Source: Marinobacter caseinilyticus (GTDB lineage Bacteria > Pseudomonadota > Gammaproteobacteria > Pseudomonadales > Oleiphilaceae). From it: 64,000 nucleotides of DNA. The notes under the pieces were generated by a model that saw only the letters and a program-made list of their open reading frames with translations, searched no databases and had not been told where the DNA came from. Position numbers and translations under genes: made by a program. Where the stretch lies: the NCBI RefSeq assembly GCF_011074955.1, contig NZ_WUQJ01000005.1:78302-142301 (forward strand), read 5' to 3'. Shown here piece by piece: positions 18,273 to 28,215 of this stretch. Every line of letters starts with the position of its first letter. The first letter of the stretch is position 1.

Positions 18273-18971
18273 CTATCGGATTTGCTTTGTCAGGCGCTTG
18301 ACTTCCGGGGAGCTGCGGCTGGAAAAGTCCTGCAAGGCCCGGGCACCCCCAGACGCATAGACCGCCACCGCCGCCATAAGATCCTTGAGCACCTGCGGGC
18401 TGTTGCGGTCAAAGGGGGCGTAGGCACCTCCGGACAGTTTGCTCACCTGCTGAAACACCGCCCTGGCATGGGCATCGGCGCCCTCGTGGAACATGAACAC
18501 CGGGGTGCGCAGCATGCCCAGTTCGCCGGCGGTGTGACAGAGCTTGTCCACCGGCTCCTCACAACAATCCCCGATAAACACGACGGCCTTGACGGCCTTT
18601 GCACGGGTTTCTTTCAAGGCGTGCGCCAACACCCGGCTGATCTGGGTGTGACCACCCAGGCAGGAAACGCCGTTCATCAGGTTCAACAGCTGACCGGTCT
18701 CGGTGACAAACCCCGTGGCCTTGAATTCACCGAAGCCACGGTAGTAACACAGCTGAATGGCCAGGCCGCCCAGATCCCTGGTCGCCAGGAACAGTTCACT
18801 CTGCAAGTGACACGCCTGGTCCCAGGTTGCCTCCCGGCTCGCGGTTGCATCCAGCGCGAAAATCAGCCGGCCCTGCTCACCATCGCCCTGCCTGGGCAGT
18901 TTGCGGACCTGCTGGATAAACTGGTCGATCGACTGTTTATCGGATTTGGTGCGTAGCTCTTTGTCGGACAT
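18273..18971 (-). CDS. VWA-like protein
   Basis: A 232-residue cytoplasmic protein without signal or membrane helices. RLIFALDATASREATWDQA carries a DxTxS variant of the metal-ion adhesion (MIDAS) motif, and AVKAVVFIGDCCEEP and TPVFMFHEG are later Rossmann-like strands of a von Willebrand A domain. Partners are unknown. ATG 18971 is used; a TTG at 19001 is an alternative. It lies upstream of the DnaJ membrane protein. Confidence 0.75.
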   Translation of the reverse strand: MSDKELRTKSDKQSIDQFIQQVRKLPRQGDGEQGRLIFALDATASREATWDQACHLQSELFLATRDLGGLAIQLCYYRGFGEFKATGFVTETGQLLNLMNGVSCLGGHTQISRVLAHALKETRAKAVKAVVFIGDCCEEPVDKLCHTAGELGMLRTPVFMFHEGADAHARAVFQQVSKLSGGAYAPFDRNSPQVLKDLMAAVAVYASGGARALQDFSSRSSPEVKRLTKQIR

Positions 18972-19078
18972 AAGCTTCTGAAAACCGCCTGGGCTGCTCA
19001 AACTCTTTCTACAATCCTAGGGTAAAGGCAAAGCAATTCACAGGTCCGCCGCGCCGATACCTTGGAGTCTGGCGGACG

Positions 19079-19717
19079 TTACAGTTTTGCCAGTGCCTCA
19101 GCCACCGGCGTGTCGCCGGATACCACGTCGAAGACGCGGTTTGTGACATTATCCGAGTCCAGCACCGCCAGCAGAACGCGGGCAACATCCTGTCGTGGGA
19201 TCTTGCCGAAATCCGCCAGCCTCGCACTGACTGACACCTTGCCCGTCCCTTCCTCATTGGTCAGTTGGCCCGGTCGAACAATGGTGTAATTCAGACCGCT
19301 GTTCTTCAGATGCTCATCGGCGTTGTGTTTGGCCCGAAGGTAATGGCGGAGTTTTTCCGGCCCCTTATCCGGCTCCTCAGCCCGCATGCTGCTCACCATG
19401 ATAAAACGCTTTATACCCATCGCCTTGGCGGTATCCATCAGCCGGATAGCAGCGTCCTGATCCACCGCGATGGTTTTCTCCGGCCCCGTATGAGGGCCTG
19501 AACCAGCGGTAAAAATGACCGCATCGCAGCCTTTCATAGCCTCGCGACAGTCTTGCTCGAGATCGCCCAGTACGGTTTCCGTGGCGCCCAATTGCTGCAA
19601 TTCCGGACCCTGATCCAGGTGCCGGACCAAAGCCCGCGCGCCGTGATCGCTGTCTGCTATTTCCCGCAGCAGGTGTTGCCCAATTTGCCCGTTGGCTCCT
19701 GCAATGAACACGTGCAT
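19079..19717 (-). CDS. NAD(P)-binding atypical SDR protein (YwnB-like)
   Basis: A 212-residue Rossmann protein. It starts MHVFIAGANGQIGQHLLRE, the G-x-x-G-x-x-G dinucleotide site of extended or atypical SDRs. AVIFTAGSG, FIMVSSMRA and YTIVRPGQLT follow in the usual order. The Tyr-x-x-x-Lys pair is not clearly present (HYLRAKHNADE holds Y-x-x-x-K), and many members act as NAD(P)H sensors or quinone reductases. CAGGAGA precedes ATG 19717. It is cytoplasmic and a single gene. Confidence 0.85.
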   Translation of the reverse strand: MHVFIAGANGQIGQHLLREIADSDHGARALVRHLDQGPELQQLGATETVLGDLEQDCREAMKGCDAVIFTAGSGPHTGPEKTIAVDQDAAIRLMDTAKAMGIKRFIMVSSMRAEEPDKGPEKLRHYLRAKHNADEHLKNSGLNYTIVRPGQLTNEEGTGKVSVSARLADFGKIPRQDVARVLLAVLDSDNVTNRVFDVVSGDTPVAEALAKL

Positions 19718-19892
19718 GGCGGATCTCCTGATTTGCTGGCTGGTTTGACTATCTTTTGTAGCTGAGTGCTCGGCACACATAATTCAAGGCACCGGCTACG
19801 CTTTAACCTGTCACATAACCGGGCCATCCGCAAAACAGACCGGTCCCGTTTTGCAGTCTGTTTTGGTTCCGTCACACGACAGGAGACAAACC

Positions 19893-20192
19893 TTGGATAA
19901 ACCCGGGCACTGGTCACAGAAGGTCACCGAATCCAGCCATGCCCTGGACCTTGAGCCTGGCGTGTTTACCCTTGACGACCCCCGGGACATCGCCTGCTCC
20001 CTGAAGAAGTCTGCCGAAGCGAGCACTCAACGCAAATCGGACCCTTACCGGTCGGCTATGTCGATGCTGACGTTTTACATCAACCGGGCGGGCGAACAAC
20101 TCAACCCGGCACAAAGAGACCGTCTGGAGGCCGCGAAAGATGAGTTGCGCGTGCTCTTCGGCCGGCCTCGCCGAATCCGTAACGACGGATGA
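19893..20192 (+). CDS. DUF3175 protein
   Basis: About 99 residues from TTG 19893, which is chosen because AGGAGA lies six bases before it. WSQKVTESSHALDLEPGVFT, DPRDIACSLKKSAEAS and YRSAMSMLTFYINRAG cover the whole DUF3175 family. It is a small basic cytoplasmic protein of unknown function. The frame is open further upstream (to 19851), so the start is uncertain. Confidence 0.8.
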   Translation: MDKPGHWSQKVTESSHALDLEPGVFTLDDPRDIACSLKKSAEASTQRKSDPYRSAMSMLTFYINRAGEQLNPAQRDRLEAAKDELRVLFGRPRRIRNDG

Positions 20193-20384
20193 GGCCCTCA
20201 GCCATTGGCCCCGGTTTTCCCTCGCCGACCAATCACCCGATGTGTGAATCCCGGTGCGGCAAGTTGCGTCTCAAGACTGCCAGCGGCGTCCTGTCAGGGG
20301 CGCCGCCGGGGCAGATAAGGCTGTCATTCAGGACTGTCGTTAGGACAGTCTGTATCGTTCGCGCCCTTAGAGTGCATTCAGGCC

Positions 20385-21971
20385 CTATTGCTTACCTGAC
20401 AACAGCTGATCCATCAGCGAGCTGAAGTCGAAGGTGGCCGCCCTTTGCACCGGTGGGTATTCAGAAAGCGACGCTATGTGCTCTGCGAGCAAGTGCTGCA
20501 CCGGCTCATTGAGCCACTGTTTTGCCTGAACGATGTCAGAGCGGTCGGTCGTGCTATCAAAGCTCTCGAAAGGGTCCATTCTGATATTGTAGAAAATCGG
20601 GAACTTCTGCTTCTCGTAAGGCGCGTAATAATTTTCGCTGGTTTCGAAATGCAGCTTCCACTGTTGATACCGAATCGCCTTGATGCCCGACTCGTAATAA
20701 TAGAAAAAGTGGTCCCGGGCACTCTCATCGGACTTGCCCAGCCAGTAGTCGAGATTGTTCACGCCATCAATCGGTTGCTGATGGTCTTCAAGCACTTTAT
20801 CTGCGATGTCTGGTTCGCCTGCGGCCGCTGCCAGCGTGGTGTAGATGTCCATGTGAGTCTGAATGCCACTCAGCACCGTGTTGCCGGGAATTTTGCCCGG
20901 CCAGCGCACCATCATCGGAACCCGAACACCCCCCTCATAGGTGGTCATCTTTTCGCCTCGGAACGGTGTGGTACCGCCATGAAGACGGGCACTGTGTTCC
21001 GGTCCATTGTCGGTTGAATAGATAATGATGGTGTTATCCAGCACCCCCATTTTCTCCAGCGCATCGAGCATGGCTCCGATCTGCCGATCATGCTCGATCA
21101 GACCGCTGCCATAGAAATCATGCTCGGTGGTGTGCTCGGCAGCCAGGTAACGGCTCTCGTCACTCAGGCGCGTGTACATGTGCATCCGGCTGGGGTTGAA
21201 CCAGACAAAGAATGGCTGGCCGTCGTCCTTCGCGCGCCGGATGAATTCCAGACTCGCGTCCATGAACTCCTGATCCATCGTTTTCATCCGCTCCCGGGAA
21301 AGCTGGCCGGTATCCTCAATCTTTTGTTTGCCGACCTTGCCAAACCGGGGGTCGACGGTCTCATCAACTACGTCGGTCGCGTAGGTGTGGAGGACGCCAC
21401 GGGTACCAAACTTCCTGAAAAATTCCGGGTCTTTCGGATAGTCGACCTGTTCAAACTCTTCCTGGGTGTTCAGGTGATAGAGGTTGCCGAAGAACTCATC
21501 GAAACCGTGAACCGTGGGGAGATGTTCATTGCGATCGCCCAAATGGTTCTTGCCAAACTGACCCGTGGCATATCCGAGGTTTTTCAGAACCTCCGCCAAC
21601 GTATGGGACTCGGGCCTGAGGCCGAGTTCGGCACCGGGACGCCCGACCGTGGTCATGCCGCTACGTATGGGGTACTGCCCCGTGATCAGAGCCGCGCGGC
21701 CGGCAGTGCAGGAGGGCTGCGCATAGTGATCGGTGAACATGACCCCTTCCCGGGCGATCCGGTCAATGTTGGGCGTGCGGTATCCCATGGTGCCAAGCCC
21801 ATAGGCGCTGACGTTTTGCCAACCAACGTCATCGGGGAAAAGGATCAGGATGTTCGGTTTTTCCTGAGCGAACGCGACGGCGCTCATCAGCCCTAAAAGA
21901 CTCAGTAATACCGTAGTGGCGAGCCTCGATAGGGAACGGCGGGAAAGGGGTCTCGGTTGAGAGGTTTTCAT
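20385..21971 (-). CDS. Arylsulfatase (sulfatase family)
   Basis: A 528-residue exported sulfatase with a signal peptide (ending VAFA, about 36). NILILFPDDVGWQNV supplies two metal Asp (47-48). CTAGR at 88-92 (SCTAGRAALITGQYP) is the site where Cys88 must be turned into formylglycine. GKNHLGD, YSTDNGPEH and GGTTPFRGEK follow in the standard order. It hydrolyses sulfate esters in the periplasm or outside. No formylglycine-generating enzyme is in the window. A 12-bp tandem array lies just upstream. Confidence 0.93.
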   Translation of the reverse strand: MKTSQPRPLSRRSLSRLATTVLLSLLGLMSAVAFAQEKPNILILFPDDVGWQNVSAYGLGTMGYRTPNIDRIAREGVMFTDHYAQPSCTAGRAALITGQYPIRSGMTTVGRPGAELGLRPESHTLAEVLKNLGYATGQFGKNHLGDRNEHLPTVHGFDEFFGNLYHLNTQEEFEQVDYPKDPEFFRKFGTRGVLHTYATDVVDETVDPRFGKVGKQKIEDTGQLSRERMKTMDQEFMDASLEFIRRAKDDGQPFFVWFNPSRMHMYTRLSDESRYLAAEHTTEHDFYGSGLIEHDRQIGAMLDALEKMGVLDNTIIIYSTDNGPEHSARLHGGTTPFRGEKMTTYEGGVRVPMMVRWPGKIPGNTVLSGIQTHMDIYTTLAAAAGEPDIADKVLEDHQQPIDGVNNLDYWLGKSDESARDHFFYYYESGIKAIRYQQWKLHFETSENYYAPYEKQKFPIFYNIRMDPFESFDSTTDRSDIVQAKQWLNEPVQHLLAEHIASLSEYPPVQRAATFDFSSLMDQLLSGKQ

Positions 21972-22066
21972 AAGAAATCTCCATTTTCTGTCTTTCCATC
22001 AAGCGAAAGCCGGCAAAACCGGCGGTTCCTGAATCAACAGAGGAGATTGCACTGCACTACCAGCTC

Positions 22067-22162
22067 AGAGCACTGTTTAGGGCACTATCTAGGGCCCTAT
22101 CCAGGGCGCTATTCAGAGCACTACCTAGGGCACTACCCGGAGCACTACCCAATTCGCTACGA
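22067..22162. repeat. Array of 12-bp tandem repeats before the sulfatase gene
   Basis: At least seven contiguous 12-bp units (consensus AGRGCACTAYCY) run from 22067 to 22150, with a decayed eighth to 22162, about 95 bases upstream of the sulfatase start. In one frame it would read as Gly-His-Tyr-Pro-type tetrapeptides, but that open frame lacks a ribosome-binding site. It occupies most of a 319-bp gap. Confidence 0.85.
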
Positions 22163-22290
22163 AATTCGCCTATTCCCGCAATTCCCTCTGCATGAACAGC
22201 CTTGTAAGCTTGACCAAGCCTGTTGGCTTTGGTCTTTCGTTAACCGTATAGAGTCAATTACGGTGGCTTGACGTCATTGGCTCACCTGTT

Positions 22291-24522
22291 TTATTGCAGT
22301 CGCTGCTCATAATCCCGGGCCTCATCGTTCTCCCCCAGAGCCCGATGAAAACTCACCAGCGCCGACAACATGTCACGGTTGTCAGGAAATCTTTCAATCG
22401 CCCGCTCCAGCACTGCGACGGCCTCACGGGTCTGTCCGCTGGATTCCAGGGCAACCGCATAGACGTAGATGTAGCGATCGGTCGCGCTGCTGCTCTCGGC
22501 CGCGCGCTTAAGATAGGTCAGCGCTTCGGTGAGCTTGCCCTCGCGCACCAGCAGCAGTCCCAGAGAGTGCTCAATCGGCGCCGGATCGCGAACGGCAGAC
22601 AGGCCATTTTTCAGGACCTGCTTGCCCTCACCATCTCTGCCCTCGGCCCGGAGAAATTCCGCCAGATTGACGTAGACCGGCGTGTAATAGGACGCCCGTT
22701 CCATGGCTTTTCGGTAATAACTCTCAGCCTTATCGACCTCGCCCCTTTGCCACAGGTATTCACCCAGATTCAGCAGCGACTCAGGCCGGTCTGAGTTATT
22801 CAGCTGTGACCGGACATAATCCGACAGAGCGCGCCGGTAGCGTTCCCGGACCTCCGCCGGACGCTCCGGCAGGGCCGGTTCCGAGAGCTGACTGGCGGTC
22901 AGACTGCGGATGACCCGATGTTGGTCATACAAACCGGGCACACCAAATAGGGGTCGGTACTGTTCCGGTAACAAGCCGAGCGCCCGCGCAGCGCCCAGAG
23001 CCAGCAGTGGATCATCGGACCGACTGGCCTGCTGCAACACGCCCGCCGACTCCTGGGACAGGACCTCCGGCAGCAGCGTCACGGCCGTTGCCCGTGCTAT
23101 GGCAGGCTGCGTGGTATCCAGGATCAGTTGCGCCAGCAAAGCCTCAGCCTGGGGACTGCCGTAACGCCCTGCCTGCAGTGCCAAGGCAAAGTGATCCTCA
23201 TCCGGCGCGCCATGGCGCGCCTCTAAGACATTTGCGGCCCATTCCGCTGTTTTATCCGTGTGGCATTGATTACAGGCATTGGGCACTCCCAGCTGCAGGG
23301 ACAGATCGGGCCGGGGCACCCGGAAACTGTGATCCCTGCGGGCATCCACCCCCATATACACTTTGTCTGGCATGTGGCAGTTGACACATTGCGCGCCGGC
23401 ACTGCCTTCGGGATGACCGTGGTGTTTTTCGACAGAAAATCTTGTCGGCAGATGACACTGTCCACACAGGGCATTACCCGGCGCTTTCAACGACAAACTG
23501 TGTGGATTGTGGCAATCGGAACAGGTCACGCCTGCGTGGTACATGGCGCTCTGAACAAAGGAGCCGAATACGAAGACCTCATCGTCAATCTGGCCGTCTG
23601 CGTGATACAGGCCTTCGTCCAGAAGGGCCGGCATGAAATGCTGGAAAAGGCCATCTTCCGGCTGCGCGCCATGAAACTGGGTCGCCCGACGTGAGTGGCA
23701 CTGGGCGCAGGTTTCGAGTTCTGGCTGGGATACGCCACCGGAAGGTCCGGGTGTGGGGCTTCCGGTCTGAGGATCAGGGAACCAGTCCTTGGTTTTGGTC
23801 CGGGAAAGCGCCAGCTCAAATCCCGAAAACGGCAGCCCCATGTCGCCATCATCCATGGCCGATACGTGCACCCGGCCGGGCCCATGACAGGCCTCACAGG
23901 CGACGTTCATTTCACTCCAGGTGGTGTTGTAGCGGTCGAGCTTCAGATCGTAATTTTTTTGCAGATGCGTGGAGTGGCAATCCGCACACATAAAATTCCA
24001 GTTCTGATTACGTCCCGTCCAGTGAAGTTCATCGCCCGCGCGGACGGGTTCATCCGGGTACAGGTGATACCAACGCTGGCCACCCATCGCCAGGGACCGG
24101 CTATCCCAGACGATGCTCAAGGCCTGCAAACGGCCGCCGGGCATCTCAATCAGATACTGCTGCAATGGATAAACGCCGAAAGTATAGGCGATGGGATAGT
24201 TCGTCAGCTCGCCATCAGGTCCGTCGGTCCTGACCATAAACCGATCGCCCTGACGAAAGAACCTGGACTCCACCCCGAAATACTCAAACGAGTCATCATC
24301 AAACCGACCGAGGACCGTCTCGGGGTCTGCTGGCTGCATCGCTTTATCATGGTGGGAGTCTTGCCAGAGCGCATGCTCAGACCGATGGCAACCGGCGCAG
24401 ACGGTTGCGCCTACGTAGCCTTTGCCGTCGCCATAGCCTTCACCCGCATCGGCGGCGTTTGGGGTGCTTTGTGCCGGACAACCGGCCACCAGCAGTAGCA
24501 GCAACAGAATGTGTCTGATCAT
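22291..24522 (-). CDS. Eight-heme c-type cytochrome lipoprotein with TPR tail
   Basis: A 743-residue protein with lipobox VAGC (about residue 15), so it is a lipid-anchored periplasmic or surface protein. Eight CxxCH sites are visible in the first 420 residues: CAGCH, CADCH, CEACH, CAQCH, CSDCH, CGQCH, CVNCH and CNQCH. After them comes a HEAT-like helical part, then tetratricopeptide repeats from about 575 (LLNLGEYLWQRGEVDKAESY; EHSLGLLLVREGKLTEALTY). The heme half resembles the cytochrome c554/NrfA-like multiheme group. It should transfer electrons, with the TPRs docking a partner. AGGGAAG precedes ATG 24522. Confidence 0.9.
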   Translation of the reverse strand: MIRHILLLLLLVAGCPAQSTPNAADAGEGYGDGKGYVGATVCAGCHRSEHALWQDSHHDKAMQPADPETVLGRFDDDSFEYFGVESRFFRQGDRFMVRTDGPDGELTNYPIAYTFGVYPLQQYLIEMPGGRLQALSIVWDSRSLAMGGQRWYHLYPDEPVRAGDELHWTGRNQNWNFMCADCHSTHLQKNYDLKLDRYNTTWSEMNVACEACHGPGRVHVSAMDDGDMGLPFSGFELALSRTKTKDWFPDPQTGSPTPGPSGGVSQPELETCAQCHSRRATQFHGAQPEDGLFQHFMPALLDEGLYHADGQIDDEVFVFGSFVQSAMYHAGVTCSDCHNPHSLSLKAPGNALCGQCHLPTRFSVEKHHGHPEGSAGAQCVNCHMPDKVYMGVDARRDHSFRVPRPDLSLQLGVPNACNQCHTDKTAEWAANVLEARHGAPDEDHFALALQAGRYGSPQAEALLAQLILDTTQPAIARATAVTLLPEVLSQESAGVLQQASRSDDPLLALGAARALGLLPEQYRPLFGVPGLYDQHRVIRSLTASQLSEPALPERPAEVRERYRRALSDYVRSQLNNSDRPESLLNLGEYLWQRGEVDKAESYYRKAMERASYYTPVYVNLAEFLRAEGRDGEGKQVLKNGLSAVRDPAPIEHSLGLLLVREGKLTEALTYLKRAAESSSATDRYIYVYAVALESSGQTREAVAVLERAIERFPDNRDMLSALVSFHRALGENDEARDYEQRLQ

Positions 24523-24673
24523 AAGTCTTCCCTGACGTACGATCTCAATGATGGCAGATAAAATAAAAAATGCGACCTGATCTCAGGCTCGACAGATCCG
24601 CCATCAGGGACGATGATTAACCTAGCGGCACCGTGGGAACACCCACAAGGAGCGCATAGCGCAAGGAGCGACC

Positions 24674-25279
24674 ATGAAACCCTGCCGGCCCCAATTACTA
24701 TCCAAGACGATCTCCCAGATTCTCTCTCAGTCATTCTCCCGGTTAATCTGCGGAATCCTGACCCTCAGCCTGACCGCCTGCGCCACCGATTCCAACCTGA
24801 CCGCGGGCGTGTCGGACACCTGCGGCAGCCTCCAGTCCATCATCCGCGACTATGACACGGAATTCATAACCCTTCGAGGCCCGGGGACCCACTACCGGCT
24901 GATGACGCTGTACCGGGCCGAAACCGAGCTGATTCGCGGCCATTGTGAAGTGTGGTCGTGGGCTGGGGGCGACCGCGCCTACGTCTGCTCTGCCAATGCG
25001 CCTAACGAGGACATTGCCCAGATTCGGTACCAGAAAAGTCTGAATTTCGTTCAACAATGCCTGAAAGAGGGCTGGGAAAGCGACACCCTGGAGCAAACAC
25101 GTGACGGTGAGTACATCGGTATTGCCACCCGGTTCACCTCGAAAGCTCACCCGGGCATGGTGGTGTCGGTACAAAACATCGTCTCACCCACTGCGTACCG
25201 TCAGCTTCACAGCAATTACCTGTTTATTGGCAGCACCAGGAGAAGCCCCACTCACCAACAACAAGCTCCACAACAATAA
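24674..25279 (+). CDS. Hypothetical lipoprotein
   Basis: A 201-residue protein with a signal peptide and a lipobox LTAC at about residue 36. The mature part has five cysteines (SDTCGSL, RGHCEVW, AYVCSAN, VQQCLKE), which could form disulphides, and it ends in a Gln-rich tail. No family was recognised. AAGGAGC lies before ATG 24674. It diverges from the multiheme cytochrome, with about 150 bases between them. Confidence 0.7.
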   Translation: MKPCRPQLLSKTISQILSQSFSRLICGILTLSLTACATDSNLTAGVSDTCGSLQSIIRDYDTEFITLRGPGTHYRLMTLYRAETELIRGHCEVWSWAGGDRAYVCSANAPNEDIAQIRYQKSLNFVQQCLKEGWESDTLEQTRDGEYIGIATRFTSKAHPGMVVSVQNIVSPTAYRQLHSNYLFIGSTRRSPTHQQQAPQQ

Positions 25280-25433
25280 GACACTGACCAGTTCAGCGGG
25301 GGAGACAGTTGCGGACGCGCCCAAACTGCTATAGATTTTGAGTCATTCACCCGCCCCATTGCCGCTGGAGTATAGGTTGTTCGTCACGAGGGCCACAGGA
25401 CACTGATCCGCCCCTGGAAACATGGAGGTTTCC

Positions 25434-27165
25434 GTGATTGTTCAACCCCGGTTAGCACTGACTCTTTTGCTGTCTCTGAGCCTGGCCAGCCACTCTCAGA
25501 CTACAACCGATGGGCTCGCTGAGCCTGACGTCAGCGCCGATACGATTTATCTGGGCGGTCCCATCATCACCATTAACGACGCGCAGCCCAGCGTCGAGGC
25601 GGTCGCTGTCAAAGACGGCATTATCATTGTCGCTGGCCCTCAAGCTGTGATTCAGCGCCTGCAGGGAACCGAAACGAGGATTCATGACCTCCAGGGAAAC
25701 ACCCTGCTCCCCGGGTTTGTGGATTCCCACGGCCACGCCTACATTCAGGGCGTTCAGGCGACCACCGCCAACCTGCTGCCACCGCCGGACGGGGATGGCA
25801 AAGACATCCCCGCCCTGCTCAGCCTGCTGACCGACTGGGCGGAAAACAATCAGGAAGCCATCGGGAAGGTCGGCTGGATTGTGGGCTTCGGCTACGACGA
25901 CTCCCAACTGGCAGAACAGAGGCACCCCAACCGCGACGACCTGGACAAGGTGTCCACCGAACTGCCGGTATTGATTATTCACCAGTCCGGCCATCTGGGC
26001 GCGGTCAACAGCAAGGCGCTGGAACTGGCGGGGGGTGACCGCCGACACCGAGGATCCCGCCGGCGGTGTCTTCCGGCGCCGGGAGGGCTCTCGTGAACCG
26101 AACGGCGTCGGCGAGGAATACGCGTTTTTCTATCTACTCAGCAAACTGGCCGAACGCTTCACCGACGACATCAACGATGCGCTGGTGGAAGCGGGCACCA
26201 GGCAGCTGGCCGCCTTTGGCTACACCACCGGCCAGGAGGGCAGAGCGACCGAGGCGGGGCTGGCCGCCATGACCCGGGTGGCGAGCCGGGGCGACCTGCC
26301 GATCGATCTGGTCGCCTACCCGGATATCCTCGAGGTGGACGTCATTCAGCCAGCCCTGAACTATCACGGCAGGTTCCGCACCGGGGGTGCAAAACTGACC
26401 ATCGACGGCTCGCCCCAAGGCAAAACCGCCTGGTTATCCCAGCCCTACCACGTGCCCCCGGACGGCCGGGAGGAAGGCTATCGCGGCTACCCTGCGGTCG
26501 ATCAGGCAACGGTGGATCAGGCGGTGGACAAAGCCTTTGCCAACCGCTGGCAGATCCTCACCCACGCCAATGGGGATGCCGCCGCCGACAGTCTGATCAG
26601 CGCCATCCGCAAAGCCAGGGCCAAATACCCCGCGGTGAAAAACCGCCCGGTGTTGATTCACGGGCAGGTACTTCGAAGAAACCAGGTCGAAGAACTGAAG
26701 GCGCTCTCGGTCTTTCCTTCCCTGTTCCCCATGCACACCTTCTACTGGGGCGACTGGCACCGTGAATCCGTGCTCGGTCCCGAGCGTGCCGAACACATCT
26801 CGCCCACGGGCTGGGTGCTGGCAGAAGGCATGATGTTCGGGACCCATCACGACGCCCCGGTGGCACTGCCCGACTCGATGCGCGTGCTGTCCGCCACCGT
26901 CACCCGCATCACCCGCAGTGGGCGCGTGCTGGGGCCGGAGCACAGAGTGTCCGTGCTGACCGCCCTCAAGGCCATGACCCTGTGGCCGGCCTGGCAGCAT
27001 TTTGAGGAGCAGCACAAGGGCAGCATTGAGGTCGGCAAGGTGGCTGACTTCGTGGTGTTGTCGGAGAACCCTTTGCAGACGCCCGAGCAGAACCTCGCCG
27101 ACATCAAGGTCTTGAAAACCATCAAGGATGACGAACTGGTGTACGAAAGGCCCACCGATGACTAA
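25434..27165 (+). pseudogene. Amidohydrolase family 3 (YtcJ-like), split by a frameshift
   Basis: The first frame (to 26096) gives a signal peptide, then DTIYLGGPIITIND and LLPGFVDSHGHAYIQGV, the metal-binding start of amidohydrolases. The second frame (open from 26035) gives the rest: KLTIDGSPQGKTAW, ILTHANGDAAAD, MFGTHHDAPV and VGKVADFVVLSENP. Removing one G from the G6 run at about 26030 joins LELAG to VTADTEDPAGG without loss. The joined protein has about 577 residues, normal for the family. It is either a sequencing error or a recent inactivation. GGAGG favours GTG 25434 over ATG 25422. The outer-membrane protein gene follows by 18 bases. Confidence 0.85.
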
Positions 27166-27183
27166 GGAAAGGGAAGGAAGAGA

Positions 27184-28002
27184 ATGAACATGCCAAATGG
27201 CCGTTTAAGGATCATCAAGCGCCTGTCACTGCTGTGCCTCAGTGCCTCTGCCGGCCACGGGATGGCTCAGGAAAGCAGCGCGGACCTTGCCAAACAGCTG
27301 GCCAACCCGATAGCCGCGCTGGTCAGCGTGCCCCTGCAGCTGAATTACGACGAGCATATCGGGTTAAACGATGACGGGGAACGCTGGACCCTGAATGTGC
27401 AACCGGTGATCCCGATTGACCTGAACCCGGAGTGGAACCTCATCTCCAGGACGATTGTGCCGCTGATTGCGCAGGACGATATTGTCCCGGGGGACAGTCA
27501 GTCAGGCCTGGGTGACGTGGTTCAGAGCGTCTTTTTTTCGCCAAAGGCGCCAACGTCATCAGGGTGGATCTGGGGCGTGGGGCCGGTTGCGTTGTTGCCA
27601 ACGGGCACCGACGATGCCCTGACGGCCGATAAATGGGGCGCGGGGCCGACGGCCGTGGCATTGAAACAGGATGGTGGCTGGACCTACGGCGGTCTGGTTA
27701 ACCATATTTCGTCCTTCGCCGGTGATGACGACAGGGCCGATATCAGTGCCAGCTTCCTCCAGCCCTTCGTGTCCTTCACCACCCCCGAAGCCGTCACCTA
27801 TTCCCTCAACACGGAAAGCACCTACGACTGGAAAGGCAGCCAGTGGAGCGTCCCAGTGAATGCGACCCTGTCGAAAGTCACCAAGGTCGGAACGCAGCTG
27901 ATAAGCGTCGGTGGAGGTGTTCGATATTGGGCCAAATCCGCTGACGGATCGCCTGACGACTGGGGGCTGAGAGCGTTCATCACGCTGCTGTACCCCAAGT
28001 AA
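27184..28002 (+). CDS. Outer-membrane protein, phenol-degradation MetA-like family
   Basis: A 272-residue protein with a signal peptide (ending GMAQ, about 29). The mature part is all beta (LVSVPLQLNYDEHIGLND; GLGDVVQSVFFSPK; WGVGPVALLPTGTDD), and it ends LRAFITLLYPK. This matches the MetA-pathway outer-membrane channel family (Phenol_MetA_deg), proposed to take up hydrophobic compounds. The gene starts 18 bases after the frameshifted amidohydrolase and probably shares its transcript. Confidence 0.8.
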   Translation: MNMPNGRLRIIKRLSLLCLSASAGHGMAQESSADLAKQLANPIAALVSVPLQLNYDEHIGLNDDGERWTLNVQPVIPIDLNPEWNLISRTIVPLIAQDDIVPGDSQSGLGDVVQSVFFSPKAPTSSGWIWGVGPVALLPTGTDDALTADKWGAGPTAVALKQDGGWTYGGLVNHISSFAGDDDRADISASFLQPFVSFTTPEAVTYSLNTESTYDWKGSQWSVPVNATLSKVTKVGTQLISVGGGVRYWAKSADGSPDDWGLRAFITLLYPK

Positions 28003-28128
28003 AATCGCCCTGCAACCTCATGAAATGTAAAGATAACCTGCAGTATATTTCCGTTTTATCAACTCGACAAACCGGCGACAATTGGTTGCTTTTTTAGGCG
28101 ATGATCTCTTGGCAAAGGAGGCTAGATC

Positions 28129-28215
28129 ATGAAAGCAGGGATTTTCCTCATAGGTGCAATTCCCTTCCTGGCGGTATCCGCCAGCACTCTCGCAGGAAGT
28201 CCGGCGGCCGCGTGA
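28129..28215 (+). pseudogene. 5' scrap of an outer-membrane barrel gene
   Basis: GATGATCTCTTGGCAAAGGAGGCT at about 28100-28123 and the next codons (MKAGIFLIGAIPFLAVSAST) copy the ribosome-binding site and signal peptide of the barrel gene at 13965. The match stops right after the signal peptidase site, where unrelated DNA brings a stop codon at 28213. What remains is a promoter, ribosome-binding site and 28 codons. Confidence 0.7.

Noticed and set aside
22067..22162. CRISPR array
   Set aside because: The units are 12 bp, contiguous and without spacers; there are no cas genes.
21957..22271. Open frame on the plus strand coding Gly-His-Tyr-Pro repeats
   Set aside because: It is a by-product of the 12-bp array in the sulfatase leader: no ribosome-binding site, and composition changes sharply outside the array.
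26434..27015. Long minus-strand frame opposite the amidohydrolase
   Set aside because: High-GC shadow frame, rich in Gly, His and Val, without any motif.
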